Source: an uncultured Granulosicoccaceae bacterium | GTDB lineage: Bacteria; Pseudomonadota; Gammaproteobacteria; Granulosicoccales; Granulosicoccaceae | DNA: 45,120 bases | Reading direction: 5' to 3' | Assembly: GCA_937923745.1 (NCBI GenBank) | Contig: CALDUO010000016.1 | Location: 1-45,120 of the forward strand | Shown: piece by piece, positions 8,351-16,834 of the stretch | How positions within the stretch are numbered: the first letter of the stretch is position 1 | Layout of the letters: each line of letters begins with the position of its first letter | The notes under the pieces: generated by a model | What the model was told of the DNA's origin: nothing | Databases searched by the model: none | The model's input: the letters and a program-made list of their open reading frames with translations, nothing else | Program-made: the position numbers and the translations under genes

Positions 8351-9112
8351 GTGTTAACACCACAGCAGGTTAATCAGTATCACGAAAAAGGTTATGTCAC
8401 CGCTACAGAGCGGTTGCCAGCAGATGTCGTTGACGACATCAAAGAGGCACATAACCGCCTGCTGGCCAAACACCCTGAGTTCTACCACTATTGCCCTAAC
8501 TTACTGGGCTACGACACGTGGTACCTGGCCATTGCCAGAACACCGTACATTCTCGACTGTGTTGAACAGGTATTAGGGCCAGACATTGCATTATGGAACG
8601 CGAGCTTTTTTGCCAAACCTGCCAATGGCGGACACGCAACGCCATGGCACCAGGACGGCGAGTACTGGCCCATCAGACCCCTGGCAACTTGCACAGTCTG
8701 GATAGCCATTGATGCAGCCACACCCGAGAATGGCTGCCTCAAAGTCATTCCAGGCTCCCATACAGACCGCAAACTTCGACAACACCACACCAACACCGCC
8801 ACCAACCTCACGTTAAGTCAGGAGCTCGATACCAGTGAATACAACGAAGCCGATGCGGTAGCCATAGCGCTTGAACCTGGCGAAATCTCGCTACACGATG
8901 TGTATTTGCTGCATGGGTCAGACGCCAATCACTCCACTGAATCACGCCGCGGCATGACCTTACGTTTTATGCCAACCACCTCCGTGTATGATCGCGCGCT
9001 CGCTACACGCATTAGCGAAGAAAAATCATTGGTCAATCATAGCGAGCGAACTCTGTTCCTGATGCGTGGCGCTGACCCGTCGGGTCTTAACGACTTTCGT
9101 ATTCGTCAGTAG
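8351..9112 (+). CDS. phytanoyl-CoA dioxygenase (PhyH) family protein
   Basis: Predicted Fe(II)/2-oxoglutarate-dependent hydroxylase. The facial triad is visible as His100 and Asp102 in PWHQDGEYW and a distal His188 in LLHGS. An Arg a few residues later (RRGMTLRF) would hold 2-oxoglutarate. The 253-aa length is normal. The start is GTG at 8351, 17 bases after adk. PhyH proteins act on acyl-CoAs, ectoine, phosphonates and many other substrates. Linkage to adk gives no clue, so the substrate is unknown. Confidence 0.82.
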   Translation: MLTPQQVNQYHEKGYVTATERLPADVVDDIKEAHNRLLAKHPEFYHYCPNLLGYDTWYLAIARTPYILDCVEQVLGPDIALWNASFFAKPANGGHATPWHQDGEYWPIRPLATCTVWIAIDAATPENGCLKVIPGSHTDRKLRQHHTNTATNLTLSQELDTSEYNEADAVAIALEPGEISLHDVYLLHGSDANHSTESRRGMTLRFMPTTSVYDRALATRISEEKSLVNHSERTLFLMRGADPSGLNDFRIRQ

Positions 9113-9116
9113 CAGC

Positions 9117-10064
9117 CTACTGCCCGGCTTGGTCGGGGTTAAATTCGTAGATAACCTGATTGCGCCGTCGTAGAGACACCAGCGCTGCCACGACTACCAT
9201 TAACCCCGCGAATACAGCAATCATCCCCGATGCACTGAGACTGAAATCGAGTTGCAGATACAGTGGCACTAAAGAGCCAAGCGTGTACCCGCCCAAACTT
9301 GCCAACAGTCCAAACAGCGCACTCAATCTCATTTGCCATTGATAGCGGTCAGTCAACAGCCGTGCAGTGGCAGCAGGACAAACCAGCAGACCAATCACGA
9401 GAATGGAACCTACGGATGTGAATGCACTGATAGTGGCGATCGCAACCATAATCATCAAGGCAAAATGAATCACCATAACGGGCAGACCAGCAGCCGACGC
9501 GAACGAAGGGTCGAAAGACGTGACTTTCAGTTCTTTGGATAACACAGTGATAAAACCCACTGTCATCACCAGCACACCGCCGAGCAATAACACCTCTGAT
9601 GGCAGAGTTAACAGACGTTCAACACTCAACACATCAGACCAGCCCGACGCATCCAGCCAAACAATGTTTTCAAGTTGACCAAAGAGTATGTGCTCAGGCT
9701 CCAGATGCACATTATCAGCGCCAAACACCGACACCAGCACGATACCTATCGCAAACATTAACGTGAACACCACCCCCATGCTGGCGCCGGGTTCAACCAC
9801 ACCAAAACGGCGCACTCCCTCTATTAAAACGACAGCAACAATGGCTGACACCGTAGCCCCCAACAGCACCGTGGTCGCACCCAGTGCACCGGTGAGCAAA
9901 AAGCTGATGACAATACCCGGCAACACAGCATGCGCTATCGCATCTCCCATCAGACTCTGACGGCGAAGTACCAACAGGTTACCCAATAATCCACAGATAA
10001 CGCCGGCAAGACCTGCGGCGAGCATAGCCGGAAAATCAATTTGCAAAAACTCGATAGCGGTCAT
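9117..10064 (-). CDS. manganese/iron/zinc ABC transporter permease, distal gene
   Basis: Inner-membrane ABC-3 (ZnuB/TroD/MntB) permease with about eight transmembrane segments. Family features include RRQSLMGDAIAHAVLPGIV near the N-terminus and the SFDPSFASAAGLP coupling region. It is 315 aa. Its start overlaps the end of the preceding permease by four bases (10061-10064), indicating translational coupling. It is the last gene of the leftward binding protein-ATPase-permease-permease operon, so the pore is probably a heterodimer. The MntR context points to manganese, though iron or zinc cannot be excluded. Confidence 0.88.
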   Translation of the reverse strand: MTAIEFLQIDFPAMLAAGLAGVICGLLGNLLVLRRQSLMGDAIAHAVLPGIVISFLLTGALGATTVLLGATVSAIVAVVLIEGVRRFGVVEPGASMGVVFTLMFAIGIVLVSVFGADNVHLEPEHILFGQLENIVWLDASGWSDVLSVERLLTLPSEVLLLGGVLVMTVGFITVLSKELKVTSFDPSFASAAGLPVMVIHFALMIMVAIATISAFTSVGSILVIGLLVCPAATARLLTDRYQWQMRLSALFGLLASLGGYTLGSLVPLYLQLDFSLSASGMIAVFAGLMVVVAALVSLRRRNQVIYEFNPDQAGQ

Positions 10065-11287
10065 GACACAGACTCTTCAGCCATTCGTTTTTTAAGACGA
10101 CCGCTCAGTAGACGCACACTGTCTTCCGGCAACATCTGATGAATATCATCGACGCCCCATTGACAGTTCTCCGGCAGCTGGCCCGTGGGTTCGAACAAGT
10201 ATTCTTCCCACAACCGCAGATTGTCTCTGGCCTGCGTTGCCATCTCAACGCCTGCAGGTGTCAGCTGATGATTCTTAACCAACCCTCTCGATGCAAGCGC
10301 AGCCATAACACGTTGCTGTCGGGGAGTTAGCCTGGACGGTGCGGTGGGTTTGAGTAGTGCAATCAATTGGCGGGTTTGCAGCAGCTTTTGTTGACTTGTG
10401 GCCCGTCGCAGCAACACGCCAATAACACCCCGACGCGGCGCAAACAACAGACTGACAACAAACAGAAAACCCGCACAACACACGATAATGGCACCGGTTG
10501 GCATGTTCACGATCTGCGACGACAACAAGGCACCGGTCAATGCACTGAGACCGCCGATGCCACCACTGATGACAACAAGGTGAGATAAGGTATCGGTCCA
10601 AAAACGAGCGCTGACCGGCGGAATGATCAGTAATGCCACAATTAAAATCAGCCCGACTGACTGAAGACCGATCACAGTAACAAAAACCGTCAAACCTGCC
10701 ACGACATAGTCAAGCCGATCAACCGACCAGCCCTGCCCCTGCGCAAAGTCCGGATCAAAGCTATAGAGCATCAACTCTTTAAACAGCAGCACGGTAATCA
10801 GTATGGCAACAAACGCGAGCACTGCAATCGCCAATGCTTCACCAGCCGACATAGCCGCAGTCTGCCCCATAATAAAGCTCTCCAGTCCGGCTTGGTTGCC
10901 GGTACTGACAGTTTGCACCAATGTGAGCAACACAACGCCCAAACCAAAATAGCCACTGAGCACCACTGCGATAGAGGCATCCTCATTGAGACGGGTTTGC
11001 CGGTTTAACCACTGCACCGACATTAAACCGATCACGCCAAACAACGCAGCACCCGACAACAGTACCGGTAACGACCTTGCGTTCAGACCCACTGCATTGC
11101 CCAACAGAAACGCAACACAGATTCCGGGTAACGTGGCATGACTGAGCGCATCGGACAATAACGAACGTCGACGAAGAAACGTGAAGGTACCGACAACGCC
11201 CGCCGCCACGCCGAGCAGCGTAACACCCATGAATACAACACGCGTGTTATACCCGATAGCGTTAAAAACCGTACTGATGTCTAACAT
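10061..11287 (-). CDS. ABC-3 metal permease with C-terminal DtxR-like winged-helix domain
   Basis: Residues 1-285 form the ABC-3 permease, with RRRSLLSDALSHATLPGI and YSFDPDFAQGQG typical of the family. Residues about 300-408 form a soluble extension beginning LLKPTAPSRLTPRQQRVMAALASRG and continuing with LTPAGVEMATQARDNLRLWEEYLF. This resembles the winged helix and dimerisation part of DtxR/MntR-type regulators, as described for TroC-like permeases. A cytoplasmic metal-sensing or gating role is inferred. It is 408 aa, against about 280-300 for plain permeases. A 310-bp gap with 14-bp repeats separates it from the ATPase gene. Confidence 0.87.
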   Translation of the reverse strand: MLDISTVFNAIGYNTRVVFMGVTLLGVAAGVVGTFTFLRRRSLLSDALSHATLPGICVAFLLGNAVGLNARSLPVLLSGAALFGVIGLMSVQWLNRQTRLNEDASIAVVLSGYFGLGVVLLTLVQTVSTGNQAGLESFIMGQTAAMSAGEALAIAVLAFVAILITVLLFKELMLYSFDPDFAQGQGWSVDRLDYVVAGLTVFVTVIGLQSVGLILIVALLIIPPVSARFWTDTLSHLVVISGGIGGLSALTGALLSSQIVNMPTGAIIVCCAGFLFVVSLLFAPRRGVIGVLLRRATSQQKLLQTRQLIALLKPTAPSRLTPRQQRVMAALASRGLVKNHQLTPAGVEMATQARDNLRLWEEYLFEPTGQLPENCQWGVDDIHQMLPEDSVRLLSGRLKKRMAEESVS

Positions 11288-11597
11288 GTCAGTGGTTCAC
11301 CCGGCACCGGACCATTGCCGGGTATTGTTGGCCCGCGTCTGCAAAAGGATGGCAGGCACAATACCGTGCGGATAACAGTTTCTGAATAGCGGCGTATGGA
11401 TGTCGCCTGGTAGATTTTGCCTGGTAGATTTTGACGGGCAGACTTTACCGGATAAATGTCGTCAAGTAGCCCTCGAAGGCAAATGACGACAGATAACCTT
11501 GGAAAGGTAAGAACTGCGACAGGCAGGTCTAAGCGTGAGGGTAACGACACGCGAATGGCGGGGCAAGAACGATTAACGGGTGTACGGCACAGTGGAT
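11288..11597 (-). other. 310-bp gap inside the metal-transport operon
   Basis: Lies between the ATPase stop and the first permease start. It contains the 14-bp repeat at 11405-11446. The minus-strand frame 11281-11550 (89 codons) is open but has a shuffled, Arg/Pro/Thr-rich composition and overlaps the permease start, so I do not call it a gene. The other genes of this operon abut or overlap. Confidence 0.6.
11405..11446 (-). repeat. 14-bp tandem repeat, three units
   Basis: GCCTGGTAGATTTT occurs at 11405-11418 and again identically at 11419-11432. A diverged unit GACGGGCAGACTTT follows at 11433-11446. It lies in the intra-operon gap. The period is not a multiple of three. Confidence 0.8.
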
Positions 11598-12407
11598 TTA
11601 CGCTGTGGCGAGGTGACCGTCAACAGCGATATCAGCAAGACCGCGCAATCTGCCACCATAGGCTGCCTGCAGGTTTTTGAATGTCAGGGTTTTTTCGACC
11701 GGGCCAGATGCCACCTTTCGGGTGTTAAGCAGCAGTATGTTGTCAAAATTTTCGGCGACCGTCTGCAGGTCATGGTGAACACAAATGACTGACTTGCCCT
11801 CACCTTCGAGTGATTGCAACACATCAAAAATGGCCAGTTCTGTTGCAGCATCAACACCGGCAAACGGTTCATCCATAAAATACAACATCGCGTCCTGAAT
11901 GAGCGCCCGCGCCAGCAAGACCCGCTGCTGCTGTCCGCCTGACAGTTGACCTATCGGGCGATCAGCGTAAGCACCCATACCAACGCGCTCCAGTGCCACC
12001 ATCGCTGCATCGCGATCACGCTTGCGCACCGGTCGAAACAGACCAATTTTGCGGTAGCGCCCCATAATCACGACATCAATGGCAGACACCGGAAAGTCCC
12101 AGTCAAGTGTGCTGCGCTGCGGCATATAACTGAGCAGCTCGCGTTGCTCTGCCAACGGTTTTCCAAACACCTCAATTTGTCCGGTGATCGTGGGCACCAG
12201 GCCAAGACAGGCTTTGATAAAGGTGGACTTACCGGCACCGTTGGGGCCGATGATGGCCGTTAGACCTTCGGTGGGCACCACGTAGTCGACTTTCCATAAC
12301 ACCGGCGTTTTGGAATAACTGACACCAAGATCGGTGACGGATAACGGACTGTGCTCTCCCGCGATGGAATGCTCGGGGAACCTTGCAAACTGATTGGATA
12401 CCACCAT
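11598..12407 (-). CDS. manganese/zinc-type ABC transporter ATPase
   Basis: Cytoplasmic ATP-hydrolysing subunit of the metal importer. Walker A is GPNGAGKST, the signature LSGGQQQRVLLARAL, Walker B MLYFMDEPFAG and the switch His VHHDL. ATG 12407 was chosen because it follows the binding-protein stop (12411-12409) by one base. The frame extends 32 codons further upstream but would overlap that gene out of phase. The protein is 269 aa, close to family size. The C-terminus ends with LTFKNLQAAYGG, typical of ZnuC/MntB ATPases. Confidence 0.9.
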   Translation of the reverse strand: MVVSNQFARFPEHSIAGEHSPLSVTDLGVSYSKTPVLWKVDYVVPTEGLTAIIGPNGAGKSTFIKACLGLVPTITGQIEVFGKPLAEQRELLSYMPQRSTLDWDFPVSAIDVVIMGRYRKIGLFRPVRKRDRDAAMVALERVGMGAYADRPIGQLSGGQQQRVLLARALIQDAMLYFMDEPFAGVDAATELAIFDVLQSLEGEGKSVICVHHDLQTVAENFDNILLLNTRKVASGPVEKTLTFKNLQAAYGGRLRGLADIAVDGHLATA

Positions 12408-12408
12408 G

Positions 12409-13509
12409 TCAGTTAACCTCCATGACCAAGCCATTGCTGGCCGAGCTGTTGTTAGCCGGATTAAGCGAGTCAGCCAAAGGGTTGCCACCCAACGCTGTCG
12501 CAATGGTATTCACGTTATGTTCAATCATGCCACGGTAGGTTGCTTCCCATGTGTCGGCGGGCCCGGTCGCGTCTGAGAATAACGAACCGCCAATGCTGAC
12601 ATCATGACCTTGTGCCGCAGCACCTGCGATCAGCGCATCGACGTTCCGACGTGAAACCGAAGACTCGACAAACACCGTGGGAATCTGCCGCTCAACCAAC
12701 AGCCCTACCAGGGTCTCTATACGTTTTAGACCAGCTTCAGATTCCGTGCTGACACCCTGAACACCAATGACTTCAATATCATAGGCGTCACCGAAGTAAC
12801 CAAACGCATCGTGAGCGGTCACCAACACACGGTTGTTGACAGAAATACTGTTCAGGCTTTGTTGAGCCGACTGATGTAATGTTTGCAGTTCGTCTGCATA
12901 TCGCTCGGCATTGGCCGCAAAGGTATCGGCCTGTTCCGGTAACAGACGACCGAGTGCCTGCGACACCGCCGGTATGGTTTCACGCCAGCGACTGACGTCC
13001 ATCCAAATGTGCGGATCATACTGCCCGGCGTAGTCGCCAGACGTTAACAGCCGATCAGAGGAGATAGATTCAGCAAGCGCCACGACCGGACGGTTTTGCT
13101 TTTTGAGCCGGGCGATAACAGCGTCCATTTTGCCTTCGAGCTTCAGACCACTGTAGAGCACAAGATCTGCGCTCATAAGCCGACTCAAATCACGGCGGGT
13201 CAGCTTGTAAAGATGTGGATCTACTCCAGCATTCATCAGGCTGGTGACAGACACCAAATCACCACCAACACCACGAGCCACATCCGCCACCATGCCGGTG
13301 GTAACAACAACAGTGAGGGGCGCGCTGTCGGCGCTGCTCTGCGCCCAGACCGGGGCCTGTACGCCAGTCAACAGCATGCACCAAAATAGTGCAGTGATTA
13401 CCGACAACCCCCTGCTAAATCGAGCACGCAGTGACCGGACAGGCTTGCCAGAAACACCTGTGGGCGGCTTTTCAGCCAACATGCTTGATGAGTAGTTAAA
13501 CCAGTTCAC
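12409..13509 (-). CDS. metal ABC transporter substrate-binding protein (TroA/MntA/ZnuA family)
   Basis: Periplasmic cluster A-I (cluster 9) binding protein delivering Mn2+, Zn2+ or Fe2+ to the permease. The signal region runs RARFSRGLSVITALFWCMLL to about residue 56. Probable metal ligands are His99 (DPHLYK), His167 (DPHIWMD), His233 (TAHDAFGYFG) and Asp313 (LFSDATG), the H-H-H-D set of TroA rather than the H-H-E-D set of MntC/PsaA. The His-rich loop of high-affinity ZnuA proteins is absent. The start may be GTG 13509 or ATG 13482. It is the first gene of the operon, directly behind the palindromic operator, so MntR control is likely. Confidence 0.9.
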   Translation of the reverse strand: MNWFNYSSSMLAEKPPTGVSGKPVRSLRARFSRGLSVITALFWCMLLTGVQAPVWAQSSADSAPLTVVVTTGMVADVARGVGGDLVSVTSLMNAGVDPHLYKLTRRDLSRLMSADLVLYSGLKLEGKMDAVIARLKKQNRPVVALAESISSDRLLTSGDYAGQYDPHIWMDVSRWRETIPAVSQALGRLLPEQADTFAANAERYADELQTLHQSAQQSLNSISVNNRVLVTAHDAFGYFGDAYDIEVIGVQGVSTESEAGLKRIETLVGLLVERQIPTVFVESSVSRRNVDALIAGAAAQGHDVSIGGSLFSDATGPADTWEATYRGMIEHNVNTIATALGGNPLADSLNPANNSSASNGLVMEVN

Positions 13510-13574
13510 GGTACTGTTGTCAGTATGTCTCGCAGATCTATTGTAAAGGGTAGCAATTTAAGCGTTCACGACAG

Positions 13575-13604
13575 AGTATAGCCATGGCTATACTACTATG
13601 TAAA
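13575..13604 (-). promoter_or_regulatory. MntR-type operator overlapping the metal-importer promoter
   Basis: AGTATAGCCATGGCTATACT at 13575-13594 is a perfect 20-bp palindrome. On the minus strand TTTACA (13604-13599) and TATACT (13580-13575) form a -35/-10 pair with an 18-bp spacer driving the binding-protein gene; the palindrome covers the -10 and most of the spacer. On the plus strand the same palindrome supplies TATACT at 13589-13594, a possible mntR -10 with a weaker -35 TTCACG at 13565-13570. The inverted TATAGC/GCTATA half-sites resemble MntR boxes. Confidence 0.8.
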
Positions 13605-13671
13605 GGCAACATTTGCTCCAATCAACCCCTAAAAGATACAATGCGCCCTCGAATTGTGAGCAATCAAACCC

Positions 13672-14124
13672 TTGACCGAATCCGACGATAGAGACGCCAG
13701 ACCCCTCGTAGAGGCAGCTGAACAAGCCCGAGTATTTGGCGTGGTGCGCCAGGCGCATCAGTTGGAGGTGGCAGAGGACTATGTTGAACTCATAGGCGAT
13801 CTGATCGAGGCCAAAGGCGAGGCCCGCATTGTCGATCTGGCCGAACGGCTGGGCATAAGCCAACCAACCGTGAACAAAACAGTCGCCAGATTGCAGCGAG
13901 AAGGGTATGTCACGTCAGAACCTTATCGCTCTATTTTTCTGACCGACAGTGGCCGCGAACTGGCAACACGCAGCCGCGCTCGCCACGATGTTGTGGTCGC
14001 GTTCCTGCAGGCTATTGGTGTCTCGGAAGATACCGCCGTTCAGGATGCCGAAGGCGTCGAGCACCACGTCTCCGAAGAGACGTTGGCGGCCTTCCAGAAA
14101 ATCATTGATGAAAAATCGGGCTGA
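13672..14124 (+). CDS. mntR: manganese-responsive transcriptional regulator MntR
   Basis: DtxR-family repressor that binds DNA when loaded with Mn2+. The winged helix covers about residues 35-95 (ARIVDLAERLGISQPTVNKT). All six ligands known from B. subtilis MntR (D8, E11, H77, E99, E102, H103) are present with identical spacing as Asp36, Glu39, His105, Glu127, Glu130 and His131. DAEGVEHHVSEETL is near-identical to the E. coli MntR C-terminal motif. The start is TTG 13672; an in-frame TGA at 13657 rules out anything much earlier, and no ATG fits. It is divergent from the metal importer, and the shared palindrome suggests repression of the importer and possibly of itself. Confidence 0.94.
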   Translation: MTESDDRDARPLVEAAEQARVFGVVRQAHQLEVAEDYVELIGDLIEAKGEARIVDLAERLGISQPTVNKTVARLQREGYVTSEPYRSIFLTDSGRELATRSRARHDVVVAFLQAIGVSEDTAVQDAEGVEHHVSEETLAAFQKIIDEKSG

Positions 14125-14365
14125 ACCGAATAGCGAACCCGGTGGCCTGGCGCAGATGGAGTTGATCAGGAAGGTCACCTGCAAACGCTGATTGATTAAC
14201 CACTATGACGCGCAATATCAGCGGCATGTTGTTTACGAACAGACCGTCGCAGAGCGTTTGGTCCGCAAATGGACTGGTTTGCACAACAAAAGCCGTGCAA
14301 CCTACAATGCACCACTTTGATTTTACCTATTTTATAGGCAGGTGATTGTTATGGCGGCTTTGCCG

Positions 14366-15319
14366 TTATACTTTTCTTGTCCGCTGAGCCCACTCGGAGA
14401 GTGACAGCGCTACGATGATAATGGCTCCCTTGAACATCAGTTGCTGATCAACTGGCACATTCATAATGTTCAGGCCATTGTTAATTACGCCCAGTAGCAA
14501 AACACCCAGAAAAGTGCGGAATACAGATCCTTTACCACCCATCAGATTCGCTCCGCCAAGCACAACTGCCGCAATAACATCAAGTTCGGTTCCGAACTCA
14601 CCATAAGTTGCCGATGCCGTATGGACTTGGCTGGACAATAGAATGCCAGCAATAGCCGCACCCACACCGCTCAATATGTAAACCAGGCATACTGTCTTAC
14701 CGGTTGAACGGCCAGATAAATGAACGGCTCTGGCGTTATCGCCTATCGATGACACTAACAATCCGAAGCTGGTTCGTTTTTGCGTCCATGTCATCATCAC
14801 CGTTAACAACAAAAACACCCAAACAGACACTGGCCAACCCATCACCAGCCCGTTACCTAAAAATGTATAAGCCGGTTCATCACGAATTTGGTGAAGATCA
14901 GGGCCGCCCATCAGTAACGCAAATCCACGGACAATGGATAGCATGCCCAAGGTCATAATGATTGGAGGAATTCGTAAGGAGACAATGGCAAGCCCATTGA
15001 TAGCACCGACCGCAGCGCCGGTTAAAATCCCTAAAAAGACTGCAATACCAATAGGCAGACCGGCCCCAAAGATCGCAAAATAAGCGGCAAGGCCAGCTAA
15101 TGCCATCACTGGCCCGATCGATAGATCGATACCGCCAGTCATAATGACAAACGTCATGAATATTGCCATGATGCCGGTCAGGGCGACTTGGCGCAGGATA
15201 CCGTTCAGATTATCCGGCGAGAGAAATGCGGGCTCAGCCAGTGTAAAGATCAGGGAAAGCGTTATCAGTGCAATCGGTAGCGCAAGATGACTGGCATTGT
15301 GACGAATTTTTGTTAGCAC
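14366..15319 (-). CDS. ribose-type sugar ABC transporter permease (second)
   Basis: Inner-membrane BPD_transp_2 (RbsC-like) permease of 317 aa with about nine hydrophobic segments. Family motifs are MTGGIDLSIGPVMALAG near the N-terminus and LGGANLMGGKGSVFRTFLGVLLLG in the second half. It is the last gene of the leftward operon, 9 bases after the ATPase gene. Paired with the other permease it probably forms a heterodimeric channel. The substrate is a sugar or sugar acid, not determinable here. Confidence 0.89.
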   Translation of the reverse strand: MLTKIRHNASHLALPIALITLSLIFTLAEPAFLSPDNLNGILRQVALTGIMAIFMTFVIMTGGIDLSIGPVMALAGLAAYFAIFGAGLPIGIAVFLGILTGAAVGAINGLAIVSLRIPPIIMTLGMLSIVRGFALLMGGPDLHQIRDEPAYTFLGNGLVMGWPVSVWVFLLLTVMMTWTQKRTSFGLLVSSIGDNARAVHLSGRSTGKTVCLVYILSGVGAAIAGILLSSQVHTASATYGEFGTELDVIAAVVLGGANLMGGKGSVFRTFLGVLLLGVINNGLNIMNVPVDQQLMFKGAIIIVALSLSEWAQRTRKV

Positions 15320-15328
15320 GAGTATTTT

Positions 15329-16834
15329 CTATCCGCCAATGGCTGAAATAAGCGTGTCGTTATCGATCTTGCTGCCGTCAAATTCGTCAGCTATTTCTCC
15401 ATTTTTGAATACCAAAATCCGATCAGACAGAGTCATGATCTCCTCGATGTCTGAGGAAATCACAATGACAGCGGCCCCTGCATCCCTTAAGTTACGTATC
15501 GTTGTATAGATTTCTGCTTTAGCGCCTACGTCCACGCCTACGGTTGGTTCATCAAGTATCAACAGTTGGGGTTGTTTTTCGATCCATTTACCCAGCAGTA
15601 CCTTTTGTTGGTTCCCTCCACTCATGCGACCCACCACCTTGTCAGGATCTGGCGGCAAGATATTGAGATTATGTATCTGTCGACGACACAGATCGGCCAT
15701 AGCGGACTGACTTAAGATACTGTGCTTCGTGAGCACATCCAACGAGGGAATGACAGTGTTCTCCAACGTGGTATGTTCCAGACACAACCCCTCAGCGTGA
15801 CGATCCTCAGGCAGCAGGCAGATGCCATGCGCTATCGCTTCACGCGGAGATTTCAGGGTAACTTCGCTGCCTTGTTTCATAATCTGTCCAGAGGTAGGCT
15901 TGTCATCGCCAAACAGAACTTTCGCCACCTCGGTTCGCCCTGACCCAATCAGTCCGGCAAAGCTCAGAATCTCACCGGCATACACGTCGAAAGTCACATC
16001 TTTGAAACTGTCTTTACGAGTCAGTTTGCTAACAGAGAGATAAGCCTTGGCTGTGCTGCGTGAATGACCTTGAGCCTTTGGCGCGACACGAACAGTTGAA
16101 TCCAACACATTACCAACCATACGATTAACCAGCTGTGGTCGGTCGATATCTTCGGTTGGGCCAGTCCACACCATCGTACCGTCGCGTAAAATCGTGATGT
16201 CATCACAGATTTCGAAAACCTCGTCGAGTACATGAGAGATATACACGACGCCTTTGCCAGCCGAGGTTAGTTTGCGAATTGTGTCCTGAAGCGCTTTAAC
16301 CTCAATCAAACTTAGCCAAGCGGTGGGCTCGTCCATCAATATCACGTCTGCATTTGCGACAAGTGCTTTGAGAATTTCAACCTCTTTCTGGGCGACTGGA
16401 CTTAAGTTTTCAATGAATTCATGAGGGTCTATGACAATACCAAACTGTGTCATCACTTCCTCCAGTCGCCTTCGCTGGGCACGGTGATCAATCAGTCGCA
16501 GGCGATTGCGAATTTGGCGACCAAGAAATATATTGTCAATGGCACTTAGCGCAGGAACAAGGCTGGAGTGCTGATAGATACAGGCAACACCCAATCTACG
16601 CATCAATGCCGGGTCAGCATTCTCGATGCGTTGTCCGCGTACCTTGAGTTCACCGCTGCTAGGTGAATGAGCGCCGGTAATCACGCGGATCAAGGTAGAC
16701 TTGCCGGCACCGTTTGACCCGACGAATCCCAACACACGACCGGCAACAACAGAAATATTGGCAGATTTCAGCGCAACAAAATCGCCGAATTGTTTGGAGA
16801 CATCAATGGTCTCAATCAGTGGCGCAGCGCTCAT
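15329..16834 (-). CDS. ribose-type sugar ABC transporter ATPase (tandem domains)
   Basis: RbsA/MglA-like protein of 501 aa with two nucleotide-binding domains. Domain 1 (about 5-240) has Walker A GSNGAGKST, a non-canonical signature around LSPVAQKEVEI and Walker B VILMDEPTAWLS. Domain 2 (about 265-500) has the degenerate Walker A GLIGSGRTEVAK usual in this family, the signature MSGGNQQKVLLGKW and Walker B LLILDEPTVGVD. It overlaps the upstream permease by four bases (16831-16834), indicating coupled translation. Confidence 0.92.
   Translation of the reverse strand: MSAAPLIETIDVSKQFGDFVALKSANISVVAGRVLGFVGSNGAGKSTLIRVITGAHSPSSGELKVRGQRIENADPALMRRLGVACIYQHSSLVPALSAIDNIFLGRQIRNRLRLIDHRAQRRRLEEVMTQFGIVIDPHEFIENLSPVAQKEVEILKALVANADVILMDEPTAWLSLIEVKALQDTIRKLTSAGKGVVYISHVLDEVFEICDDITILRDGTMVWTGPTEDIDRPQLVNRMVGNVLDSTVRVAPKAQGHSRSTAKAYLSVSKLTRKDSFKDVTFDVYAGEILSFAGLIGSGRTEVAKVLFGDDKPTSGQIMKQGSEVTLKSPREAIAHGICLLPEDRHAEGLCLEHTTLENTVIPSLDVLTKHSILSQSAMADLCRRQIHNLNILPPDPDKVVGRMSGGNQQKVLLGKWIEKQPQLLILDEPTVGVDVGAKAEIYTTIRNLRDAGAAVIVISSDIEEIMTLSDRILVFKNGEIADEFDGSKIDNDTLISAIGG

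Noticed and set aside
11281..11550. 89-codon minus-strand frame in the metal-transport operon gap
   Set aside because: Shuffled composition, built partly from the 14-bp repeats, and overlapping the permease start without family resemblance.
14125..14365. Short hairpins in the mntR/sugar-permease convergent gap
   Set aside because: Stems of only four to five base pairs (for example CCTAT/ATAGG) without T-runs are too weak to call a terminator.
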